Below are positions 32,734-41,910 of a DNA stretch of 64,000 nucleotides, piece after piece (position 1 is the stretch's first letter; every line of letters begins with the position of its first letter). Location of the stretch: positions 135,842 through 199,841 of the forward strand of contig JBEBFY010000005.1 in the NCBI GenBank assembly GCA_040081715.1, read 5' to 3'. The notes under the pieces are model-generated. The model was not told the origin of the DNA and ran no database searches. It was given only the letters and a program-made list of their open reading frames with translations. The stretch is from CANKJK01 sp040081715. GTDB taxonomy: Bacteria > Acidobacteriota > Vicinamibacteria > Vicinamibacterales > UBA2999. A program made the translations under genes and the position numbers.

Positions 32734-33687
32734 ATGCAGTCTGTCGCGCACGTCGCCATCTTCGACCACCTCTCCGTGCTGGGCGACCCGGTCCGCTGCC
32801 GCGTGGTGCGCCTGCTGGAGGAGCACGAGCTGACGGTGTCGGAGCTGTGCGAGGTGCTGCAGATGCCGCAGTCGAGCGTCAGCCGGCACCTGAAGCTGCT
32901 GGCCGACGACGGCTGGCTCAGCTCGCGACGTGACGGCACGAGCCGCCTCTATTCCGTACCGGCGGATGCCCTGGACGCTGGCGCCCGCCGCCTGTGGCCG
33001 ATCCTGCGGGAGCAGTTGGCGTCCCTCCCGGCGGCCGGTCAGGATGCCACGCGTCTCATCGACGTACTCGCCCGGCGGCGGCAGCGGTCCCAGGAGTTCT
33101 TCTCCACGGCAGCGGGCCAGTGGGACCGCGTCCGGGAGGATCTGTTCGGCGCGGTGTTCCACCTCTACGCGCTGCTGCCGCTGCTGTCGCCCGATGCCGT
33201 CGTGGGTGACCTCGGGTGCGGCACGGGCCAGGTGGCTGCCGCGCTGGCGCCGTGGGTGAAGCGGGTCGTGGCCGTGGATGGGTCGGCCGACATGCTGCGT
33301 GCCGCGCGCGAACGGCTGGGCGCGCTGAAGAACGTCAGCGTGAAGGACGGCCACCTCGAGAGGCTGCCCGTGCGCGACGGCGAGCTCGACATCGCGATGC
33401 TCTCGCTCGTGCTGCACCATGTGCCCGACCCGGGTCAGGCGCTGGCCGAGGTAGGGCGCGCGGTGAAGCCGGGCGGCCGCGTACTGGTGGTGGACATGCT
33501 GCCGCACGACCGGGCTGAGTACCGGCAGGGCATGGGACATGTGTGGCTCGGGTTTTCGGCCAAACACATGACGAAGCTGTTGAACGGCGCCGGGTTCGGC
33601 GACGTTCGCGTGGGGCCGCTTCCGGTGGACCGGGCGGCCAAGGGACCTGCGCTGTTCGTAGCAGTGGCGACGAAGCACGGGTCGTGA
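32734..33687 (+). CDS. ArsR-family regulator fused to SAM-methyltransferase domain (SahR-like)
   Basis: A 317-aa protein from ATG 32734; the frame is open 103 codons further upstream over pepF and that part is rejected. The winged helix is at 1-~75 (LGDPVRCRVVRLLEE ... MPQSSVSRHLKLLADDGW). The methyltransferase-like sensor domain is at ~145-300 (VGDLGCGTGQVAAALAPW, GGRVLVVDM, HVWLGFSAKHM). This is the same architecture as the regulator before metH. Here the next gene, 93 bp away, is ahcY, so it probably senses S-adenosylhomocysteine and controls its hydrolysis. Confidence 0.8.
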   Translation: MQSVAHVAIFDHLSVLGDPVRCRVVRLLEEHELTVSELCEVLQMPQSSVSRHLKLLADDGWLSSRRDGTSRLYSVPADALDAGARRLWPILREQLASLPAAGQDATRLIDVLARRRQRSQEFFSTAAGQWDRVREDLFGAVFHLYALLPLLSPDAVVGDLGCGTGQVAAALAPWVKRVVAVDGSADMLRAARERLGALKNVSVKDGHLERLPVRDGELDIAMLSLVLHHVPDPGQALAEVGRAVKPGGRVLVVDMLPHDRAEYRQGMGHVWLGFSAKHMTKLLNGAGFGDVRVGPLPVDRAAKGPALFVAVATKHGS

Positions 33688-33733
33688 CGGAGTGTCAGTG
33701 ACGGGGCGCACGCGTCAGCGGGCGCAGCGGGTC

Positions 33734-33759
33734 TCATAGGCGGGTTTCATAGGCGGGTT
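33734..33759 (+). repeat. Two tandem 13-bp direct repeats before ahcY
   Basis: TCATAGGCGGGTT occurs twice head to tail, ending about 20 bp before the ahcY start codon. It could be a regulatory repeat or simple replication slippage. Confidence 0.7.
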
Positions 33760-33780
33760 CCGTAAACAGAGGAGAGAGCG

Positions 33781-35280
<1,500 letters not shown>

Positions 35281-35311
35281 TTCACGCCATCCGCTACCAC
35301 ACGAGACCCCC

Positions 35312-36388
35312 ATGTCCCTGCTGTTGTCGCCCACCACGCTCGGTCCGCTGTCGCTCCAGAATCGCATGGCCATGTCACCCATGACGCGCAGCCGTGCCAT
35401 CGGTAACATCCCGAATGCGCTGATGGCCACCTACTACGGCCAGCGCTCGTCGGCGGGCCTCATCATCACCGAGGGTGTGGCGCCGTCGCCCAACGGACTC
35501 GGCTACGCCCGCATCCCGGGGCTCTACTCGGAGGCCCAGGTGGACGGCTGGATACCAGTGACGGCTGCGGCCCATGCCGGCGGCGCGAAGATCATCGCGC
35601 AGTTGATGCACACCGGGCGCGTGAGCCACCCGCTCAACATGCCGGCCGGTGCGCGCGTGCTGGCGCCGTCAGCGGTGGCCGCCGCGGGCCAGATGTGGAC
35701 CGACCAGGCACAGATGCAGGATCTGCCGGTGCCCGAAGCCATGAGCACGGCGGACGTGGCGAGCACCATCCTGGAATTTGCAGCGGCCGCGCGGAACGCC
35801 ATCGCCGCCGGGTTTGACGGCATCGAGCTGCACGGCGCGAACGGGTACCTCATCGAGCAGTTCATCCGCCCGAACTCCAATCGACGGACGGATGCGTACG
35901 GCGGGTCCATCGAACGCCGTGCACGGTTTGTCATGGAGATCGTGGATGCGGTCAGCTTCGCGATCGGCAAGGACAAGGTGGGCATCCGCCTCTCGCCGTA
36001 CGGCGTCTTCAACGACATGCCGCTTTACGACGCAATGGAAGAGGACTACACCTACCTGGCCGAGCAGCTCGGTGCGCGCCAGATCCTGTATGTGCATGTC
36101 CTCGATCACTCCGGTGGCGGGGCCCCGCCCGTGCCGGACGCCATCAAGGCCACGTTCCGCCAGCATTTCCCGGACAACCTCATCCTGGCTGGTGGCTACG
36201 GAGCCGAGCGGGCCGAGGCCGATCTGGCCGCAGGCAAGGCCGACGTCATCACGTTCGGCATGACGTTCCTGGCGAATCCGGACCTGCCGGCCCGTTTCAG
36301 GAGCGGCGCCGCGCTCAACGCGCCGGACGTCACTACGCTCTACACGCCCGGCGAGACGGGCTACACCGACTACCCGGCGCTGGGGTAG
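35312..36388 (+). CDS. Old yellow enzyme-family ene-reductase (NemA-like)
   Basis: A 358-aa FMN-dependent alkene reductase. It has the family's N-terminal LGPLSLQNRMAMSPMTRSRA and the HGANGYLIEQFIRP catalytic barrel segment followed by NRRTDAYGGS. A late strand ADVITFGMTFLANPDLPARF contacts FMN. The two substrate-binding residues are in the ELHGAN part. It follows ahcY by 31 bp and is probably co-transcribed, although no functional link with the methyl cycle is obvious. Confidence 0.9.
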   Translation: MSLLLSPTTLGPLSLQNRMAMSPMTRSRAIGNIPNALMATYYGQRSSAGLIITEGVAPSPNGLGYARIPGLYSEAQVDGWIPVTAAAHAGGAKIIAQLMHTGRVSHPLNMPAGARVLAPSAVAAAGQMWTDQAQMQDLPVPEAMSTADVASTILEFAAAARNAIAAGFDGIELHGANGYLIEQFIRPNSNRRTDAYGGSIERRARFVMEIVDAVSFAIGKDKVGIRLSPYGVFNDMPLYDAMEEDYTYLAEQLGARQILYVHVLDHSGGGAPPVPDAIKATFRQHFPDNLILAGGYGAERAEADLAAGKADVITFGMTFLANPDLPARFRSGAALNAPDVTTLYTPGETGYTDYPALG

Positions 36389-36403
36389 TCCGCCGTGCTC
36401 CGG

Positions 36404-36409
36404 TATTCT
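36404..36409 (+). promoter_or_regulatory. Leaderless-type -10 hexamer for a small hypothetical gene
   Basis: TATTCT lies exactly 6 nt before the GTG at 36416, with no ribosome site between them. Confidence 0.45.
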
Positions 36410-36415
36410 CCGGCC

Positions 36416-36664
36416 GTGACCTACCGCTATAAACCCGAGGTCCTCGCCGAACTGGCGGGATACGGCGTCTTCCCCAAACCGCACACGCGGCCGGAACTGG
36501 TGATCGAGTTCATGCGCGATCTCTATCGCACGGAGCTGCGACGGCTCCGGGATCAGCTCGTCAGGGGGGCGATTCCGAAGGCGGGCTACTACGGCCGCGT
36601 CGTGGCGATGCGCCGGAAGTATCCGATCGTCTCGCTCAAGCCGCACGAATTGGTGGAGCCGTAG
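36416..36664 (+). CDS. Small conserved-looking hypothetical protein
   Basis: An 82-aa basic protein from GTG 36416. I do not recognise the family. It is a mostly helical sequence (YKPEVLAELAGYG, then RELVIEF-like and LYRTELRRLRDQLVRG helices) and ends with a segment rich in Lys and Pro. Codon use resembles that of neighbours, and the upstream -10 hexamer at 36404 supports a real gene. It has no signal peptide or membrane segment. Confidence 0.6.
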   Translation: MTYRYKPEVLAELAGYGVFPKPHTRPELVIEFMRDLYRTELRRLRDQLVRGAIPKAGYYGRVVAMRRKYPIVSLKPHELVEP

Positions 36665-36671
36665 CGACGTC

Positions 36672-36719
36672 CCCGCCAAGCGGACGCTTCTCAAGGAGCG
36701 TGACCGACCACTTGGCGGG
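36672..36719. other. Nested inverted repeat between convergent genes
   Basis: CCCGCCAAG (36672-36680) pairs with CTTGGCGGG (36711-36719), and an inner ACGCT/AGCGT pair nests inside. There is no T run, so a role as a terminator is uncertain; it may be a structured RNA element or a factor-dependent stop site. Confidence 0.4.
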
Positions 36720-36764
36720 TCACATGGCAGGCTCTGGCTCGAAGACGATATCTTCGGCACCCTG

Positions 36765-38504
36765 CTAGAAGGAGGCTTCGACCCACCCGCGGACCGAGTT
36801 GACCACCCACAGCCGCGGCGCCGCAAGCAGTTCCGCGACCGTGATGCGGCGTTCCGTGATCGAGCCGGATTCCAGGAGTTCGGCCCGCATCACGCCCGCA
36901 AGGAGGCCGCAGTCCAACGGCGGTGTCACGCGCTCGCCGTCGATCTCGGCCACCACGTTGAAGCGCGTGGCTTCAGTCACCTCACCGCGCTCGTTCCACA
37001 GGATCACGGCATCCGAGCCCGGATGGCCGGCTTCGGCCGCGGCATACACCTGGCGGCGCGTGGTCTTGTGGAAGAGGAAGACATCCTTCGACGAGACCGG
37101 TTCGGCGGCCAGGGCCACGCGGAACGGGGTGGGGATGAGTCCCAGCGGTTGGACATCGCACCTGATGGCGCCCGCGTCGTTCAGCAACAGCCGGACTTTG
37201 GCTGGTCTGGCGGCTGGCCCGGCCAGGTGTGCGGTCGCCTGTGTCAACGTTCGGCGTGCCGAGGCCTCGTCCCATGGCCATCCGAAGTAGGCGGCCGACG
37301 CCTGCAGGCGCGCCAGATGGCGGGCGAGCAGCCTGCAGCCCGTTCCCGGCATCCAGCGGAGCGATTCGAGCAGTTCAAAGGCGGGTGCGCGTGCGGTCAG
37401 GATGGCCGCCTTCACCCGGCACTCCTCGTACTCGCTGCCGGCTTCGGAGTCCCACACGATGCCGCTGCCGACCCCAAACTCGGCCCGCGCCGTGGTCCGG
37501 TCCACGGTGACGGTGCGGATGGCGACGTTGAACTGGGCGCGCCCGCCCGGCTCGATGAGCCCGATGGCGCCGCAATACACGCCGCGCGGCGACGACTCGA
37601 CCCCGCGCAGGATGCCCATCGACCGGACCTTCGGGGCACCGGTGACCGACCCGGAGGGAAAGAGCGCACGGAAAATGTCCACAAGGCCGACGCCCTCCCG
37701 GAGGCGGGCTTCCACGGTGGAGGTCATCTGCCACTGGGCCGGATAGCGTTCCGCGTCGAAGAGAGACGTCACAGCCACCGTGCCGGGCCGTGCGATGCGG
37801 CCCAGGTCGTTGCGCATCAGGTCCACGATCATCACGTTCTCCGCGCGGTCCTTCGGGGCGTGCACCAGGCCGAAGGCTCTGGCGGCGTCTTCCTCCGGCC
37901 AGCGTCCGCGGGGCGCCGTCCCCTTCATGGGGCGCGTCACGATGCGGTCGCCCTCGCGCGTGAAGAACAGTTCCGGCGAGGCCGAGCAGATGGCAAAGTC
38001 TCCGGTGTCGATGAACGCCGACCAGGGGCCCTGCTGGGCGTCCACAAGCGACCCAAAGAGCGCCCGAGGGTCGCCGTCGAAGGGCGCCCGCATCCGGAAG
38101 GTGTAGTTGAGCTGATAGGTGTCGCCGTCCGCGATGTGCCCCCGGATACGGGCCACATCGGCGGCGTAGCCAGGCTCGTCCACGGAGGCGTCCCAGTGAA
38201 GCGCCCCGGGAGCGCCCCGCCAGAAGTCGGGGAGCGTCTCGTGCGTGACGGCGCTTGCCGGGGAGAAGACGCCGAACCAAGCGAGGGGGAGCCCGGTGGG
38301 CGGCTGGTGGACGGCCAGGTCGAAGGCCGCCGCCGCCTCGTAGGCGACAAACCCTGCGACGAGGCTGCCCCCGTCGGCAGCGTGTTGGGCGGCCTCCAGC
38401 ACCCCGGCCACCTCGTCCGGCCGCGCCGCGACCAGTGTGGCTGCCGGTTCGCGGAGTTCGAGCCACGGGCGGCGGTGCGGGGTGCGGAGGAGAACCGAAG
38501 GCAC
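36765..38504 (-). CDS. pabB: Aminodeoxychorismate synthase component I fused to aminodeoxychorismate lyase
   Basis: A 579-aa bifunctional enzyme of folate (p-aminobenzoate) synthesis. Residues ~90-370 are the chorismate-binding PabB domain: GDTYQLNYTFRM, the KGTAPRGR segment, MRNDLGRIARPG, GSVTGAPKVRSM. Residues ~380-579 are a PabC-like PLP lyase: FHKTTRRQVYAAAEAG holds the candidate PLP Lys, followed by LWNERGEVTEATRFNV. PabB-PabC fusions are known. The glutaminase PabA is not in the window. The GTG start at 38504 is the first in frame. Confidence 0.92.
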   Translation of the reverse strand: MPSVLLRTPHRRPWLELREPAATLVAARPDEVAGVLEAAQHAADGGSLVAGFVAYEAAAAFDLAVHQPPTGLPLAWFGVFSPASAVTHETLPDFWRGAPGALHWDASVDEPGYAADVARIRGHIADGDTYQLNYTFRMRAPFDGDPRALFGSLVDAQQGPWSAFIDTGDFAICSASPELFFTREGDRIVTRPMKGTAPRGRWPEEDAARAFGLVHAPKDRAENVMIVDLMRNDLGRIARPGTVAVTSLFDAERYPAQWQMTSTVEARLREGVGLVDIFRALFPSGSVTGAPKVRSMGILRGVESSPRGVYCGAIGLIEPGGRAQFNVAIRTVTVDRTTARAEFGVGSGIVWDSEAGSEYEECRVKAAILTARAPAFELLESLRWMPGTGCRLLARHLARLQASAAYFGWPWDEASARRTLTQATAHLAGPAARPAKVRLLLNDAGAIRCDVQPLGLIPTPFRVALAAEPVSSKDVFLFHKTTRRQVYAAAEAGHPGSDAVILWNERGEVTEATRFNVVAEIDGERVTPPLDCGLLAGVMRAELLESGSITERRITVAELLAAPRLWVVNSVRGWVEASF

Positions 38505-38609
38505 GCCAGCCTATTGTCCTTCGGGGACGCCGGTGCGGACCCTCGCGCAATAAATGGATTGGTCCCGGCCGGCACCACGCACCGGCCGCAACGGAGACTG
38601 ACTTTCCGT

Positions 38610-38639
38610 TTGATTGCGTGCGGCCTCATTGCGTATTCT
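38610..38639 (+). promoter_or_regulatory. Sigma-70-like promoter for the acyl-CoA dehydrogenase operon
   Basis: TTGATT (38610-38615) and TATTCT (38634-38639) are separated by 18 bp. The predicted transcript gives a leader of about 37 nt before the GTG at 38682, with a good AAGGA ribosome site, in contrast to the leaderless starts elsewhere. Confidence 0.55.
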
Positions 38640-38681
38640 TAGAAGTCTTCCAAATACTTCTCTCCAGATAAGGATTCGAAC

Positions 38682-39842
38682 GTGACCACCAGCGCCACGC
38701 CTGCGGCCCTCTCGCGCCTCAATGAAGAGGAACAGCTCTTCGCGGACAGCGTCTACGAGTTTGCGGACAAGGAAATCCGCCCGCTCGTCCGCGAGATGGA
38801 TGAGCACGCCAAGCTCGACAAGAACCTCATCCCGAAGCTATTCGACCTCGGCATCATGGGCATCGAGATCCCGGAGGAGTACGGCGGCGCGGGTGCCTCG
38901 TTCTTCTACTCCGTGCTGGCCGTCGAGCAGCTCTCGCGCGTGGACCCGTCGGTGGGCGTCTTCGTGGACGTCCAGAACACGCTGTTCATCAATGGCCTCG
39001 TGAAGTGGGGCAGTGAGGACATCAAGAAGCGCTATTGCCCGAAGGTGGCCACGGACACGGTTGGCGCCTATGCGCTGTCGGAGGCCGGGTCCGGCAGCGA
39101 CGCCTTCGCGATGGCGACGCGCGGCACGGAGGACGGCGACAGTTACGTCCTGACGGGCCGCAAGCTCTGGATCACCAACGGCAACGAAGCCAATCTCTTC
39201 ATGGTGTTCGCCAACGTGAACCCGGACGCCGGGTACAGGGGCATCACGGCGTTCCTGGTGGAGCGCGGCATGCCGGGCTTCTCGGTGGGGAAGAAGGAAG
39301 ACAAGCTGGGCATCCGCGCCAGCAGCACCTGCGAGCTGTTGCTCGACGGCTGCCGTGTGCCGAAGGCCAACGTCCTCGGCGAAGTGGGCAAGGGCTACAA
39401 GGTGGCGATGGACACCCTCAACGAGGGCCGCATCGGTATCGGCGCGCAGATGATCGGCGCCGGCCGCGGCGCCCTCGACGCCACGATCGCCTATGTGAAG
39501 GAGCGCAAGCAGTTCGGCAAGGCCATCGCCGAGTTCCAGGCGGTGCGCCACCAGATTGCCCGCGCGGCCATCGACCTGCAGACGGCGAAGCTCCTGGTGT
39601 ACGACGCCGCGCGCCTGCGCGACATGGGCCTGCCGTTCCTCAACGAGGCGGCCATGGCCAAGGTCTACTCGTCCGAGGTGGCCGAGCGCATCACGTCGAT
39701 GGCCATCAACCTGTTCGGCGGCAACGGGTACGTCAAGGAGTACCCGGTGGAGAAGTTCTGGCGCGACGCCAAGATCGGCCAGATCTACGAGGGCACGTCG
39801 AATATGCAGCTCGAGACCATCGCCAAGCAGATCATCGGGTGA
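38682..39842 (+). CDS. Acyl-CoA dehydrogenase
   Basis: A 386-aa FAD enzyme catalysing alpha,beta-dehydrogenation of acyl-CoA. Visible marks are the FAD-contact ALSEAGSGSDAFAM, the GIRASSTCELLLDG substrate segment, and the catalytic base region QIYEGTSNMQLETIA, where the Glu of the short/branched-chain class sits. Starts at GTG 38682 behind AAGGA. Its stop overlaps the GTG of the E2 gene (4 bp), so the two are co-translated. Confidence 0.93.
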   Translation: MTTSATPAALSRLNEEEQLFADSVYEFADKEIRPLVREMDEHAKLDKNLIPKLFDLGIMGIEIPEEYGGAGASFFYSVLAVEQLSRVDPSVGVFVDVQNTLFINGLVKWGSEDIKKRYCPKVATDTVGAYALSEAGSGSDAFAMATRGTEDGDSYVLTGRKLWITNGNEANLFMVFANVNPDAGYRGITAFLVERGMPGFSVGKKEDKLGIRASSTCELLLDGCRVPKANVLGEVGKGYKVAMDTLNEGRIGIGAQMIGAGRGALDATIAYVKERKQFGKAIAEFQAVRHQIARAAIDLQTAKLLVYDAARLRDMGLPFLNEAAMAKVYSSEVAERITSMAINLFGGNGYVKEYPVEKFWRDAKIGQIYEGTSNMQLETIAKQIIG

Positions 39843-41008
39843 AGACCGACGTAGTCATGCCCCAGATGGGGGAGTCGATCGCCGAGGGCACCGTTGCACG
39901 GTGGCTGAAGCAGGTCGGCGACGCTGTGGGCCGGGACGAGCCGCTCCTCGAAATCTCCACGGACAAGGTTGACGCCGAGATCCCGTCGCCGGTGGCTGGT
40001 GTGCTGGTGGAGATCCGCGTGCCGGCCGGGGAGATGGCCGAGGTGCATGCGGTCCTGGCCGTGATCGAGACGGCGGCCTCGGCAGGCGCAGTTGCGGCGG
40101 TGGCCGTGCCAACTACCCCAGCAGCCGCGAGGCCAGCACCGACGGCAGTGCCTGCCGTGACCCGTCCGACCGTGGCCAGCAGCTTCACGGGCAAGGCCTC
40201 GCCTGTGGCGCGCGTCATGGCGAGGGTGCATGGCATCGATCTGACGGCGGTGACGCCGGCCGGAGCCCGCATCTCGCGGGCCGACGTCGAGAGGTTCCTC
40301 AGCGGACCGAAGGTCACCATCAATCCCGGCGACACCGTGGAGCCGATGACGACCATGCGGCGGAAGATCGCCGAGCACATGATCGCCAGCCGGCGTACGT
40401 CGGCCCACGCGCATTCCGTGTTCCTCGTGGACTGCGGGCACGTAGAAGCCCTTCGCAAGACGCGGAAGACACAGTACGAAGCGGCCGGCGTGAAGGTCAG
40501 CATCCTGCCGTTCGTGATGCTGGCCGCCGCCCGGGCCCTGCGCGACTTCCCGTTACTCAACGCCTCGCTCATCGGTGACCAGTTAGTTCTTCGCCACGAC
40601 ATCAACGTGGGCGTGGCGGTGGCGCTCGACACCGGGTTGATCGTGCCCGTCGTGAAGCGCGCCGACCAGCTCGACATCGTGGGTGTGGCGAAGGCCATCG
40701 GCGATTTGGCCGCGCGCGCACGGAGCAAGCAGTTGAAGCCGGACGAGGTTGTGGGCGGCACATTTACCGTGACCAACCCCGGCAATTTCGGTGGCGCGTT
40801 TGCGACGCCGATCATCAACCAGCCGCAGGTGGCCATCCTGGAGCTGGGGACCGTGGAGAAGCGTCCGGTGGTGGTGGATGACCAGATCGTCGTCCGGCCG
40901 ATGATGAACCTGACGCTCGGATTCGACCACCGGCTGGTGGACGGCGCTCTGGCCGACCAGTATCTGGCGGCTGTGAAGCGAAACCTGGAAACGTGGAGCG
41001 AGGAGTAG
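39839..41008 (+). CDS. Dihydrolipoamide acyltransferase (2-oxoacid dehydrogenase E2)
   Basis: About 389 aa from GTG 39839. A lipoyl domain comes first, with the lipoylated Lys in EISTDKVDAEIPSP. An Ala/Pro-rich hinge (~80-115) follows, then the peripheral subunit-binding domain (SPVARVMARVHGIDL ... ISRADVERFLS). The acyltransferase domain ends with the catalytic FDHRLVDGA. The frame extends upstream over the dehydrogenase gene and that part is rejected. No E1 or E3 gene is next to it. Confidence 0.9.
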   Translation: MKTDVVMPQMGESIAEGTVARWLKQVGDAVGRDEPLLEISTDKVDAEIPSPVAGVLVEIRVPAGEMAEVHAVLAVIETAASAGAVAAVAVPTTPAAARPAPTAVPAVTRPTVASSFTGKASPVARVMARVHGIDLTAVTPAGARISRADVERFLSGPKVTINPGDTVEPMTTMRRKIAEHMIASRRTSAHAHSVFLVDCGHVEALRKTRKTQYEAAGVKVSILPFVMLAAARALRDFPLLNASLIGDQLVLRHDINVGVAVALDTGLIVPVVKRADQLDIVGVAKAIGDLAARARSKQLKPDEVVGGTFTVTNPGNFGGAFATPIINQPQVAILELGTVEKRPVVVDDQIVVRPMMNLTLGFDHRLVDGALADQYLAAVKRNLETWSEE

Positions 41009-41012
41009 AAGC

Positions 41013-41861
41013 GTGGCAATCAAGACCGTCGGCGTGCTCGGGTGTGGACTCATGGGCGGCGGCATCGCGCAGACCTGCGCGGCGGCCGGCTACACGACCA
41101 TCGTCAAGGAAGTGAACGACGCGTTCCTCGAGAAGGGGCTCGGCCGGATCAAGGGCCTGCTCGATGGCGGTGTGGCCAAAGGCAAGGTGACTGCCGAGGC
41201 GCGTGACGCCACGCTGGCCAACCTGAAGGGCACCACGTCGTTTTCAGACATGGCCGCGTGCGACGTCGTGATTGAGGCCATCACTGAGAGCCTTGGGGAC
41301 AAGCGCGCGCTCTACGCCGAGGTGGAGAAGGTCGTGGGGGCGCACACGATCCTGGCGTCCAATACGTCGTCGCTGTGCATCACGGAGCTGGCGGCAGCAA
41401 CCAAACGGCCGAATCTCTTCATCGGCATGCACTTCTTCAACCCGGTGCCCGTGATGAAGCTGGTGGAGGTGATTCGCGGCCTGACCACGACGGACGAGAC
41501 CTACCAGACGGTGTTCGACTTCGCGAAGGCGCTCGGCAAGGAGCCGGTGACGGTGGTGGATCGGCCGGGCTTCATCGTCAATCGCCTGCTGATCCCGTAC
41601 CTGCTCGACGCCATGCGGGCGTACGAGCAGGGCCTCGGGTCGCTGGCGGACATCGACACGGCCATGAAGCTGGGCTGCGGTCACCCGATGGGGCCGTTCG
41701 CGCTGGCCGACTTCATCGGCCTCGATACGACGTACTACATCGCGCAGATCCTGCACGGCGAGTTTGGCATGCCGATGTATGCACCGCCGCCACTGCTCAA
41801 GCGGATGGTGCTGGCCGGCCAGCTCGGTAAGAAGAGCGGTCAAGGCTTTTACACGTACTGA
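41013..41861 (+). CDS. 3-hydroxybutyryl-CoA dehydrogenase
   Basis: A 282-aa NAD(P)-dependent enzyme of short-chain acyl-CoA metabolism. It has the dinucleotide-binding GCGLMGGGIAQTCAAAGY, the SNTSSLCITELA segment with the catalytic Ser/Asn, and HFFNPVPVMKLVEVI with the catalytic His. The C-terminal dimer domain includes NRLLIPYLLDAMRAYEQG. GAGGAG precedes its GTG start 4 bp after the E2 stop. It fits with the upstream acyl-CoA dehydrogenase in beta-oxidation or butyrate-like pathways. Confidence 0.93.
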   Translation: MAIKTVGVLGCGLMGGGIAQTCAAAGYTTIVKEVNDAFLEKGLGRIKGLLDGGVAKGKVTAEARDATLANLKGTTSFSDMAACDVVIEAITESLGDKRALYAEVEKVVGAHTILASNTSSLCITELAAATKRPNLFIGMHFFNPVPVMKLVEVIRGLTTTDETYQTVFDFAKALGKEPVTVVDRPGFIVNRLLIPYLLDAMRAYEQGLGSLADIDTAMKLGCGHPMGPFALADFIGLDTTYYIAQILHGEFGMPMYAPPPLLKRMVLAGQLGKKSGQGFYTY

Positions 41862-41910
41862 CCCGGCGGTCCGGTTCCGGTGGCCGTGTGACTGCGGATC
41901 AGGTTCGCGC

